Shown: positions 57,462 through 64,000 of the stretch, in pieces
Position numbering within the stretch: position 1 is the stretch's first letter
Layout of the letters: every line of letters starts with the position of its first letter
NCBI RefSeq assembly: GCF_000497575.1
Contig: NZ_APJI01000010.1
Span: forward strand, 62,001-126,000
DNA: 64,000 nt
From: Afipia sp. OHSU_II-C1
GTDB taxonomy: Bacteria > Pseudomonadota > Alphaproteobacteria > Rhizobiales > Xanthobacteraceae
Direction: 5' to 3'
Made by a program: the position numbers and the translations under genes
Notes under the pieces: generated by a model
Told to the model about the DNA's origin: nothing
Database searches by the model: none
The model's input: the letters and a program-made list of their open reading frames with translations, nothing else

Positions 57462-58376
57462 ATGATGAACACCGCGATGAAATCCATGCTCGCCGATCTG
57501 AAACTCGCAAAGCCCTCCAAGCAGGGCGCGGCACTGCGTGACTATGATTCGGTCCGCCGGGCGATCGGATTCATCTCCGAGCAGTGGCGCACGCAGCCGA
57601 CCATTGAAGCGATGGCGGACGCCGCGCATCTGACGCCCGACGAACTGCATCATCTGTTCCGGCGCTGGGCAGGACTGACGCCGAAGGATTTCATGCAGGC
57701 CCTGACCCTCGACCATGCCAAGCGGCTGTTGCGCGATTCCGCCAGTGTGCTGGATGCCGCTTATGACTCCGGTCTGTCAGGTCCCGGACGGCTGCATGAT
57801 CTGTTCGTGACGCATGAGGCGATGTCGCCGGGCGAATGGAAGAAGGGCGGCGAAGGCATGACGCTGCGCTACGGCTTCCATCCCTCGCCGTTCGGCATGG
57901 CCGTGATCATTGCCAGCGAGCGCGGGCTTGCAGGCCTGGCGTTCGCGGATGAAGGCGAGGAAATGCCGGCGCTGGCCGACATGCAGCGGCGCTGGCCGCT
58001 GGCGACCTACATCGAGTCGTTCGCCGAGACCGCACCACTGGCGAAACGGATTTTCGATTCCTCGCAATGGCGCGAGGACCAGCCGCTGCGCGTGGTGCTG
58101 ATCGGCACCGACTTCGAAGTCCGCGTCTGGGAGACGCTGCTGAAGATTCCGATGGGTCGCGCCACCACCTACGGGGATGTCGCCTGCAAGATCGCAAAGC
58201 CGAAGGCCTCCCGGGCCGTCGGCGCGGCCGTCGGCCGCAATCCGATCTCGTTCGTGGTGCCGTGCCACCGGGTGATCGGCAAGAGCGGCGAACTCACCGG
58301 CTATCACTGGGGCATCACGCGCAAGCGCGCGATGCTCGGCTGGGAAAGCGGACAGGCGGCAGGGCTGACAGCTTAG
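57462..58376 (+). CDS. Ada-like methylated-DNA--cysteine methyltransferase with AraC helix-turn-helix
   Basis: A 304-residue protein combining an AraC-type DNA-binding region (about 25-125: TIEAMADAAHLTPDELHHLF, then ALTLDHAKRLL) with a C-terminal O6-alkylguanine transferase whose acceptor Cys lies in VVPCHRVIG. The Ada N-terminal zinc domain with its methylphosphotriester cysteines is absent, so this is a shortened Ada. The ATG at 57462 is chosen; the frame extends upstream without a good site. Confidence 0.9.
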   Translation: MMNTAMKSMLADLKLAKPSKQGAALRDYDSVRRAIGFISEQWRTQPTIEAMADAAHLTPDELHHLFRRWAGLTPKDFMQALTLDHAKRLLRDSASVLDAAYDSGLSGPGRLHDLFVTHEAMSPGEWKKGGEGMTLRYGFHPSPFGMAVIIASERGLAGLAFADEGEEMPALADMQRRWPLATYIESFAETAPLAKRIFDSSQWREDQPLRVVLIGTDFEVRVWETLLKIPMGRATTYGDVACKIAKPKASRAVGAAVGRNPISFVVPCHRVIGKSGELTGYHWGITRKRAMLGWESGQAAGLTA

Positions 58377-58380
58377 GCCG

Positions 58381-59001
58381 TTACGCCAGATCGACGACCG
58401 ATGCGACGGTGGAATCGGCGTTGAGCCGGTAGACAACCGGCGCGCCGGTGCCGAGTTCGCGCTTGAGAATCTGATCCGGCGTCAGCTTTTCCAGCACCAT
58501 GATCAGCGCCCGTAGCGAATTGCCGTGGGCTGCGACCAGCGTGCGCTGGCCGCGCAGCACACAGGGCAGAATCTCCTGCACATAGTAGGGCAGCGTCCGC
58601 GCCAGCGTATCCTTCAGGCTCTCGCCGCCAGGCGGCGGTACATCGTAGGACCGCCGCCAGACCAGCACCTGCTCCTCGCCCCACTTGGCGCGGGCATCGT
58701 CCTTGTTGAGACCCGACAGATCGCCATAGTCGCGTTCGTTCAGCGCCAGATTGCGCGTGATCGGAATCCCGGTCTGGCCCATTTCCTTCAGTGCAAGATC
58801 GAGCGTGGTCTGCGCGCGCGTCAGAACCGACGTGAAGGCGACATCGAACGTCAATCCCTGTTCCTTCAGCTTGCGGCCCGCGCCGATGGCTTCCTTGACG
58901 CCAAGTTCGGTGAGACCCGGATCTTTCCAGCCGGTGAAAAGATTTTTCAGATTCCATTCGCTCTGGCCGTGGCGCACGAGCACGAGAAGACGATCGCTCA
59001 T
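58381..59001 (-). CDS. gpmA: 2,3-bisphosphoglycerate-dependent phosphoglycerate mutase
   Basis: A 206-residue glycolytic enzyme interconverting 3- and 2-phosphoglycerate. The phospho-histidine is H11 in [24 protein letters not shown] and [12 protein letters not shown] supply the other site residues. It is shorter than the 250-residue E. coli form, typical of alphaproteobacteria. It lies 27 bp after dapB, so dapB-gpmA form an operon. Confidence 0.96.
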   Translation of the reverse strand: MSDRLLVLVRHGQSEWNLKNLFTGWKDPGLTELGVKEAIGAGRKLKEQGLTFDVAFTSVLTRAQTTLDLALKEMGQTGIPITRNLALNERDYGDLSGLNKDDARAKWGEEQVLVWRRSYDVPPPGGESLKDTLARTLPYYVQEILPCVLRGQRTLVAAHGNSLRALIMVLEKLTPDQILKRELGTGAPVVYRLNADSTVASVVDLA

Positions 59002-59028
59002 TATTTCAATTCCGGTTCGATGATGAAT

Positions 59029-59844
59029 TCAGGAGGCGCCGATGCCGAGCACATCGGCCATGGTGTAGAAGCCGGGCTTCTTGCCCTGCGCCCACATCGC
59101 CGCCTTCAGCGCGCCGCGCGCGAAGATCATGCGATCCTCCGACTTGTGGGCAAGCTCGATGCGTTCATAGGGCCCGGCGAAAATCACCGTGTGATCGCCT
59201 GTGGCGGTGCCGCCGCGCAGCGTCGCGAAGCCGATGTCACCCGGAATACGTGGGCCGGTATGACCATCCCGCGCGCGGACCGACCGCTGATCGAGATTGA
59301 CGCCGCGCCCGTCCGCAGCGGCCTGGCCGAGCAGATAGGCGGTGCCTGACGGGGCATCGATCTTCTGCTTGTGGTGCATCTCGAGAATCTCGATGTCGAA
59401 ATCCTCGTCGAGCGACTTCGCCACCTGCTTCACCAGCGCCGCCAGCAGATTGACGCCAAGGCTCATGTTGCCGGACTGCACGACGACGGCCTGCGAGGTC
59501 ACGCTGCGGATCACAGCGTTATCCGACGCCGACAGCCCGGTGGTGCCGATGACATGGACAATGCCGCGCTGAGCCGCGATCGCGACATTGGCGATGGTCG
59601 CGGCTGGGACGGTGAAATCGAGGATGCCGTCGGCATTCTTCGACAGGGACCAGAGATCGCCGGACAGTTCGATCCCGTTGGGCGCCAGCCCCGCCAGCAC
59701 GCCGGAATCCTGCCCCAGCAACTCCGAGCCCGGCGCCTCCAGCGCCCCGGCCAGCGTGGCTCCCGGGGTCTCGGCAATGGCGCGGATCAGGGTCCGCCCC
59801 ATCCGGCCACCGGCTCCAGCAACAATCAGGCGCATATCGGCCAT
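59029..59844 (-). CDS. dapB: 4-hydroxy-tetrahydrodipicolinate reductase
   Basis: A 271-residue NAD(P)H-dependent enzyme of lysine and diaminopimelate synthesis. The cofactor motif is [16 protein letters not shown] and the active-site block [15 protein letters not shown] supplies the catalytic His and Lys. Full length. First gene of dapB-gpmA. Confidence 0.97.
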   Translation of the reverse strand: MADMRLIVAGAGGRMGRTLIRAIAETPGATLAGALEAPGSELLGQDSGVLAGLAPNGIELSGDLWSLSKNADGILDFTVPAATIANVAIAAQRGIVHVIGTTGLSASDNAVIRSVTSQAVVVQSGNMSLGVNLLAALVKQVAKSLDEDFDIEILEMHHKQKIDAPSGTAYLLGQAAADGRGVNLDQRSVRARDGHTGPRIPGDIGFATLRGGTATGDHTVIFAGPYERIELAHKSEDRMIFARGALKAAMWAQGKKPGFYTMADVLGIGAS

Positions 59845-59996
59845 TTCCAGCCCTCAAACCCGTTCCAAGACTTGCTTTTGGCGGTATAGCGGCGCCAAGC
59901 CACGGCGGCAACCTTGCACGGCTGGACTGCCTTGCCCCGGTTCATGTGCGAGTCACGCTCGCGGGCTATTGAAACACCCTTCTGAGGAAGATTGCC

Positions 59997-60989
59997 ATGC
60001 GCCACCTGCCCGCCCTCTCCGGATTGATGCTCATCATCGCAACCGCGTTGAACCCTGCTTCCGCAGCGGAGCGGATCGGCGGCGACAGCGCGTTCTCGTT
60101 CGTGGCGCTCGGCGACATGCCCTACAACCTGCCGGAGGACTACGCGAAGTTCGACCGGCTGATCGCCGCGGTGAACGCGCTCAAACCCGCCTTCACCCTG
60201 CATGTGGGCGACATCAAATCCGGCGGACTGCCGTGCAGCGACGAGGTCCTCAAGAAATCATACGACCAGATCCAGACCTTCGAGGGCGCACTGGTCTATA
60301 CCATCGGTGACAACGAGTGGCTCGACTGCCATCGCAAGGCCGCCGGCGGCTACAATCCCCGTGAACGCCTTGCGAAACTTCGCGAGATGTTTTTCGCAAC
60401 GCCTGCGAAATCTCTCGGCAAGACGCCGCTTGATGTGGAGAGCCAGACACTGCTGATGCCGGAATTCTCAACCTACGTCGAGAACACGCGGTTCGCCAAA
60501 AACGGCGTGATGTTCTTCACCGCGCATGTGCCCGGCTCGAACAACGGCTTCGAGGCGCAGGACCCCGAAGCAGCGCCGGAATTCTTCGCCCGCGATAAGG
60601 CCAATGTCGCCTGGATCAACGCGAGCTTCGCCAAGGCTATCGCGGATAATGCCAAAGCCGTTGTGATGTTCGTGCAAGCGGAGTTCGACGAGTCACGCTT
60701 TCCGAACGGGGCGATGCCGCGCCAATCCGGTTTTACCAACACGCTCGACGCCATCGAGGCCGGCGCGAAAAGCTTCGGCAAGCCGGTGCTGCTGATCCAC
60801 GGCGACGAGCACTATTTTTCAATCGCGCCGCTGCGCAACAGCAAGGGCAAGCCGATCCCCGGCGTCAACAAACTGATGGTCTACGGCGACACCCTGGTCC
60901 ACGCCGTGCGCGTGGTGGTCGATCCGGACAGCAGCAACGTGTTCGGCTTCATTCCGCTGATCGTGCCCGAGAACGGGATGGGAAAGTAA
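59997..60989 (+). CDS. Exported calcineurin-like phosphoesterase-type protein
   Basis: A 330-residue protein with a signal peptide ending about ASA-AE (residue 24). Metallophosphoesterase-like motifs are seen as ALGDMPY, LHVGDIKSG, TIGDNEWLDC and LLIHGDEHYF, in the right order. The usual GNHD/E block is replaced by GDNEW, as in some atypical members. No neighbour suggests a substrate. Predicted periplasmic. Confidence 0.8.
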   Translation: MRHLPALSGLMLIIATALNPASAAERIGGDSAFSFVALGDMPYNLPEDYAKFDRLIAAVNALKPAFTLHVGDIKSGGLPCSDEVLKKSYDQIQTFEGALVYTIGDNEWLDCHRKAAGGYNPRERLAKLREMFFATPAKSLGKTPLDVESQTLLMPEFSTYVENTRFAKNGVMFFTAHVPGSNNGFEAQDPEAAPEFFARDKANVAWINASFAKAIADNAKAVVMFVQAEFDESRFPNGAMPRQSGFTNTLDAIEAGAKSFGKPVLLIHGDEHYFSIAPLRNSKGKPIPGVNKLMVYGDTLVHAVRVVVDPDSSNVFGFIPLIVPENGMGK

Positions 60990-61026
60990 AACACATTGCG
61001 CGAAGTGGCCGATGCAATCAGCGCGT

Positions 61027-61140
61027 CGTCATTGCGAGCCGACGGCCGGCTTCGCCGGCCCGATGATATACTCCGCGAAGCAATCCATCTTTCTTAGCAG
61101 AAACTGGATTGCTTCGTCGCAAGTGCTCCTCGCAATGACG
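61027..61140. repeat. CGTCATTGCG-type repeat with an inserted hairpin
   Basis: Outer arms CGTCATTGCG (61027-61036) and CGCAATGACG (61131-61140). Compared with the 13311 copy it carries an extra segment of about 35 nt containing a perfect hairpin GGCCGGC-TTC-GCCGGCC (61044-61060). Confidence 0.82.
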
Positions 61141-61157
61141 ATTTGCTCTAACCGCGC

Positions 61158-61463
61158 TTACGGCTGTTCGCCATCGTAGCCTTCGACAATCACGATCTCG
61201 CCCTCGGAATGCGGTGCGCGCGCCTTCACGAGAGCGGCGTATTCCGGCGAGTGATAGCAGGCGAGCGCGGTCGCGTAGTCCTTGAATTCGATCACGACAT
61301 TGCGCGAACGCGCCGGGCCTTCGTGGGCCTCGTGGGTACCGCCGCGCACCAGAAACTTCGCGCCGTATTTCTTGAACACCGCGCCATTGTGCGCGACATA
61401 GTCGCGCCGATAGGCATCGAGGTCATGCACATCGATCCGCGCAATCCAGTAACCCTTGGCCAT
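61158..61463 (-). CDS. DUF1330 family protein
   Basis: A 101-residue dimeric alpha/beta-barrel-type protein of the DUF1330 family: MAKGYWIARIDVHDLDAYRR, KYGAKFLVRGG, and FKDYATALACYHSPEYAAL. The frame extends to 61580, but the ATG at 61463 matches the family start and follows AAGGAGAC. It begins 16 bp after pyrF, in the same operon. Function unknown. Confidence 0.88.
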   Translation of the reverse strand: MAKGYWIARIDVHDLDAYRRDYVAHNGAVFKKYGAKFLVRGGTHEAHEGPARSRNVVIEFKDYATALACYHSPEYAALVKARAPHSEGEIVIVEGYDGEQP

Positions 61464-61479
61464 TGTTGTCTCCTTTTTA

Positions 61480-62187
61480 TTAGCCGCCCGCCTGCGCGAT
61501 TTCGGACACAATCGCTTCCGCCGCCGCCTTCGGATCGGCGGCTTCCACCACCGGGCGGCCGACCACGAGATAATCCGCACCCGCCGCGATGGCGCGGCCC
61601 GGCGTCATGATACGCTTCTGATCACCCACCGCACTGCCTGCGGGGCGAATGCCCGGTGTCACCAGCGCCATCTGCGCGCCAATGATGCCGCGCACGGTGG
61701 CGGCCTCTTCGCCGGAACACACAAGGCCATCAATACCGAGCGTCTGCGCCTGCAAGGCACGCGCCTCGACCAGATCGGAGACGCCGAAGCGGAAACCCGC
61801 CGCGTGCAGATCGTCATCGTCGTAGGACGTCAGCACCGTGACCGCGAGAATCTTCAACGACGATCCGCGCGCCTCGACCGCCGCCTTCATGGTCTGCGGA
61901 TAGGCATGCACCGTGAGGAACGTCGCACCGAGCTTCGCAACGCTCTCGACGCCTTTGGCGACCGTATTGCCGATGTCGTGCATCTTGAGATCGGCGAACA
62001 CCTTCTTGCCGCGCTCAGCCAGTTTCGGCACTAGTGAAAGCCCGCCGGCATAAGCAAGCTGGTACCCGATCTTGTAGAACGTCACGCTGTCGCCGAGCCG
62101 CGCGATCAGCGCCTCCGCGGCCTCCACGCTGGAGAGATCGAGCGCGACGATCAGCCGGTCGCGGGTTTCAACATGTGCGGGCTTCAT
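61480..62187 (-). CDS. pyrF: Orotidine 5'-phosphate decarboxylase
   Basis: A 235-residue TIM-barrel enzyme making UMP. The catalytic array is visible as [13 protein letters not shown], and the N-terminal [17 protein letters not shown] is typical of the bacterial group I enzyme. Phosphate-binding segment near the end: [19 protein letters not shown]. It lies 6 bp downstream of the FMN-reductase gene and is followed by DUF1330. Confidence 0.97.
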   Translation of the reverse strand: MKPAHVETRDRLIVALDLSSVEAAEALIARLGDSVTFYKIGYQLAYAGGLSLVPKLAERGKKVFADLKMHDIGNTVAKGVESVAKLGATFLTVHAYPQTMKAAVEARGSSLKILAVTVLTSYDDDDLHAAGFRFGVSDLVEARALQAQTLGIDGLVCSGEEAATVRGIIGAQMALVTPGIRPAGSAVGDQKRIMTPGRAIAAGADYLVVGRPVVEAADPKAAAEAIVSEIAQAGG

Positions 62188-62193
62188 GCGGTC

Positions 62194-62775
62194 TCACATC
62201 ATCTGCTGGGAAGTGTCGATCAGCTGGCGCAAGGTTCCGCGCAGCAGTTCGGCATCCGCAGGATCCTTCAGCCGGTCCATGTCGTCGAAAGCCTGATCGG
62301 CGAACGACAGCCCCATCTGCTTCGGGACCACCGTCGCGCCGCAGCCCAGCGCCAGAATCTGGCGCAGCGCCATCAGCACACGAAGCCCGCCGAATTTTCC
62401 GTCCGACGCCGCCCCGATCGCGAACGCGCGCTCGCGAAACACCTGGCCGAACGTCTCGTTGCGGTCGCGCACCCGCGTCACCCAGTCGATGGCGTTCTTC
62501 AGCAGCGGCGGCACCGACGAATTGTATTCCGGACTGACGATGAAGACGCCGTGATGCGCGCCGATCATGCGCTTGAGATCGACGGCGTTGGCCGGCACGC
62601 CGGATTTCTGTTCGAGGTCACCATCGTAGATCGGCAGCGGATAATCGCTGAGCGAGATTCGCGTGACATCGACGTCGAGCAGCGCCAGTTCCTTGACGGC
62701 GACAGCGGCCAGCCGTGCGTTGATCGAGCCGGTGCGCGTTGAGCCGGGAATGACGAGGATTTTCAGCGCTGCCAT
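62194..62775 (-). CDS. NADPH-dependent FMN reductase family protein
   Basis: A 193-residue flavodoxin-fold protein. The phosphate-binding loop is IPGSTRTGSINARLA and a second segment SPEYNSSVPPLLKNAIDWVT is typical of the chromate/azo/FMN reductase (ArsH/YieF-like) group. Electron acceptor not predictable. It begins the run FMN reductase-pyrF-DUF1330, with pyrF only 6 bp away. Confidence 0.88.
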   Translation of the reverse strand: MAALKILVIPGSTRTGSINARLAAVAVKELALLDVDVTRISLSDYPLPIYDGDLEQKSGVPANAVDLKRMIGAHHGVFIVSPEYNSSVPPLLKNAIDWVTRVRDRNETFGQVFRERAFAIGAASDGKFGGLRVLMALRQILALGCGATVVPKQMGLSFADQAFDDMDRLKDPADAELLRGTLRQLIDTSQQMM

Positions 62776-62827
62776 GGCGTCAGAACTAGAGCGTTTTCTG
62801 ACGAAGGGAAAGCCGGTTCAGCGTCTT

Positions 62828-62942
62828 CTTCACCTCTCCCGTGGGGAGAGGCCGACGCGCGAAGCGCGGCGGGTGAGGGCGTAGAATCCATCGACAGATT
62901 GAGAGCCCCTCACCCCAACCCTCTCCCCCACAGGGGAGAGGG
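62828..62942. repeat. Cluster of CCTCTCCCC-type palindromes
   Basis: CACCTCTCCCGTGGGGAGAGG, then a spacer, then CCCTCTCCCCCACAGGGGAGAGGG, plus GTGAGGG...CCCTCAC arms pairing across them. Between two minus-strand genes. Confidence 0.7.
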
Positions 62943-62965
62943 AGCACATCGTGCTCGTCGGGATG

Positions 62966-63565
62966 TCACCCCTTGCGATAGACCCAGACCCGCGCGGGCG
63001 GCAGGTTCATCCAGACCCGCTCGGACGCCTGGGTGTGGATTCCCGGGAGCGACTTCGGGATCGGCGGTGCCACCGAATAGGTGAACTGGATGAAGGGCGC
63101 GCCCGCTTCCATCTTCTGGAAGGCGTCGCGCATCAGCTTCAGGCGGACCAGCATCGGCTTGGTGACCAGCGGCAAGCCGGAGGCCATTGCGGCGGCGGGC
63201 TCCTTCAGGTCAGCCAGCGTCTGATCGAGATTGTAGGCATCGCCCTGAATGACCATGGCCTGCGGATAGCGTTCACGCAGCAGCGCGCAGAAGCCGGGAT
63301 CGAACTCCACCAGCACCAGGCGTTTCTCGGCGATGCCGTGAGCGATCAGCGCGTCGGTGATGGCTCCGGTGCCCGGACCAAGCTCAATGACGGGTCCAGT
63401 GGAATGCGGATCGACATAACGCGCCATCGTGCGCGCGAGCGCCTTGCTGGAGGGCATCACTGCGCCCATGTGCAGCGGCTTTTCAATCCAGGAGCGGAGA
63501 AAACGAACTTCGTCGTCGAGACGAAGCGGCTTTTTCAACGCACGCGCAGTGGATTGGGGAGCCAT
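62966..63565 (-). CDS. pmtA: PmtA-like phospholipid N-methyltransferase (class I SAM-dependent)
   Basis: A 199-residue methyltransferase with the SAM loop IELGPGTGAITDALIA. The sequence AVMPSSKALARTMARYV, a short C-terminal half and adjacency to dnaJ match rhizobial PmtA, which methylates phosphatidylethanolamine toward phosphatidylcholine. An rRNA adenine dimethyltransferase-like protein is the alternative. The ATG at 63565 is chosen; the open frame continues upstream to 63637 without homology. Gene symbol is tentative. Confidence 0.75.
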   Translation of the reverse strand: MAPQSTARALKKPLRLDDEVRFLRSWIEKPLHMGAVMPSSKALARTMARYVDPHSTGPVIELGPGTGAITDALIAHGIAEKRLVLVEFDPGFCALLRERYPQAMVIQGDAYNLDQTLADLKEPAAAMASGLPLVTKPMLVRLKLMRDAFQKMEAGAPFIQFTYSVAPPIPKSLPGIHTQASERVWMNLPPARVWVYRKG

Positions 63566-63655
63566 GATACTTCCAGCGGAGCCCGGGGAGGGGCGAGGCG
63601 TCAAATTTCCTTCACAATGGGGTACCGACGCAAGCAAAAAGCGTCAAGAACGCCG

Positions 63656-63731
63656 CCAGTGTCCCGAATCCGAAGTTCGCCAGGTTTTGCAGCAAGTTCC
63701 GTAGCGAACTTCGGATTCAAAGGGACACTGG
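63656..63731. repeat. Hairpin element 3 (76 nt)
   Basis: Outer arms CCAGTGTCCC (63656-63665) and GGGACACTGG (63722-63731), inner 15-bp perfect arms GAATCCGAAGTTCGC (63666-63680) and GCGAACTTCGGATTC (63704-63718). Same layout as the element at 42960. Confidence 0.88.
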
Positions 63732-63744
63732 GTAACTATGATTC

Positions 63745-63822
63745 TAGTGATCCCTTGGTTCTGGCATTCGTAAAAGTGCCTGCGAGAGAGGCGGTACGAA
63801 TGCCAGAACCAAGGGATCACTA
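63745..63822. repeat. Hairpin element 4 (78 nt, 28-bp perfect stem)
   Basis: A 28-bp perfect stem: TAGTGATCCCTTGG... (63745-63772) with ...CCAAGGGATCACTA (63795-63822), loop 22 nt. The right arm ends exactly at the dnaJ stop codon (TAG complement, 63820-63822). Lies 13 nt after element 3. Confidence 0.9.
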
Positions 63823-64000
63823 TGGCGAATTGGCGCGGGTTCCGAAGAAGTCCTTGACCATCTTGAAGAAACCGGCCGCCTCCGGCTGGGTGTCGCCCGA
63901 CGACAGCTTTTCGAACTCCGCCAACAGTTCTTTCTGCTTCTTGGTCAGGTTTTGCGGCGTTTCGACCACGACCTGCACGTACATGTCGCCCGTCTGCCGG
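63820..64000 (-). CDS. dnaJ: Chaperone DnaJ, C-terminal fragment (5' part outside window)
   Basis: The last 59 complete codons are visible: [20 protein letters not shown], then LLAEFEKLS and [10 protein letters not shown], the DnaJ C-terminal domain II and tail. The rest of the gene, with the J-domain and zinc fingers, lies beyond the window. The TAG stop is the end of the hairpin element 63745-63822. Confidence 0.92.
   Translation of the reverse strand, partial: RQTGDMYVQVVVETPQNLTKKQKELLAEFEKLSSGDTQPEAAGFFKMVKDFFGTRANSP

Overview
This is a GC-rich chromosomal window that reads as core genome of an alphaproteobacterium in the Nitrobacteraceae/Bradyrhizobiaceae (Bradyrhizobium, Afipia, Nitrobacter, Rhodopseudomonas group). 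The assignment rests on gene orders typical of that group (rnd-lptC-lptA-lptB-rpoN-hpf-ptsN; dnaJ-pmtA near pyrF and dapB-gpmA), on short Rhizobiales families (DUF2794, DUF1150, DUF1223, DUF2244, DUF930, FYDLN-acid), on two ROSE-type RNA thermometers in front of Hsp20 genes, and on dispersed palindromic repeats of the kind common in these genomes. I see no prophage, plasmid or integrated element; the genus is inference.

Layout. 1-5.8 kb: end of an FtsX-type ABC permease, a Bax inhibitor-1 protein, an acetyltransferase and two DUF genes, with a possible structured small RNA between the DUF genes. 5.8-13.2 kb: aconitase, and divergently the cytochrome c maturation operon ccmABCDG followed by a metallo-hydrolase. 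13.4-20 kb: ftsY-yciB, a pseudouridine synthase, and aroA-cmk-rpsA. 20-28.1 kb: tRNA-Ala, a CoA-transferase, a secreted caspase-like protein and the ugpBAEC importer. 28.1-30.7 kb: a small heat-shock cluster with two Hsp20 genes, each behind a ROSE thermometer, plus DUF1150 and three small unknown proteins. 30.7-33.3 kb: a lower-GC block carrying a 13-repeat TPR gene, flanked by a duplicated 3' end of ptsN. 33.3-39.7 kb: the lpt/rpoN/hpf/ptsN run. 40-46 kb: small secreted proteins, tRNA-Leu, an NDUFA9-like protein, UppP, GST, QueG and a hydrolase. 46.2-52.3 kb: translation genes infC, rpmI, rplT, pheS and pheT, with two paralogous small secreted proteins inserted. 52.4-64 kb: an amine-oxidase-like flavoprotein, a NlpC/P60-like protein, an EI24 membrane protein, nth, DUF2244, an Ada-like protein, gpmA, dapB, a phosphoesterase-like protein, DUF1330, pyrF, an FMN reductase, a PmtA-like methyltransferase and the 3' end of dnaJ.

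The most distinctive signals are non-coding: two ROSE thermometers (one with a well-placed sigma-32-type promoter), an ATT start codon on infC, two loci each carrying a pair of long near-perfect hairpins with related arms (one running into the dnaJ stop codon), a duplicated ptsN tail bracketing the TPR gene, and a possible terminated small RNA near 4.8 kb. Start sites were chosen by eye from ribosome binding sites, signal peptides and family length. No database search was possible.
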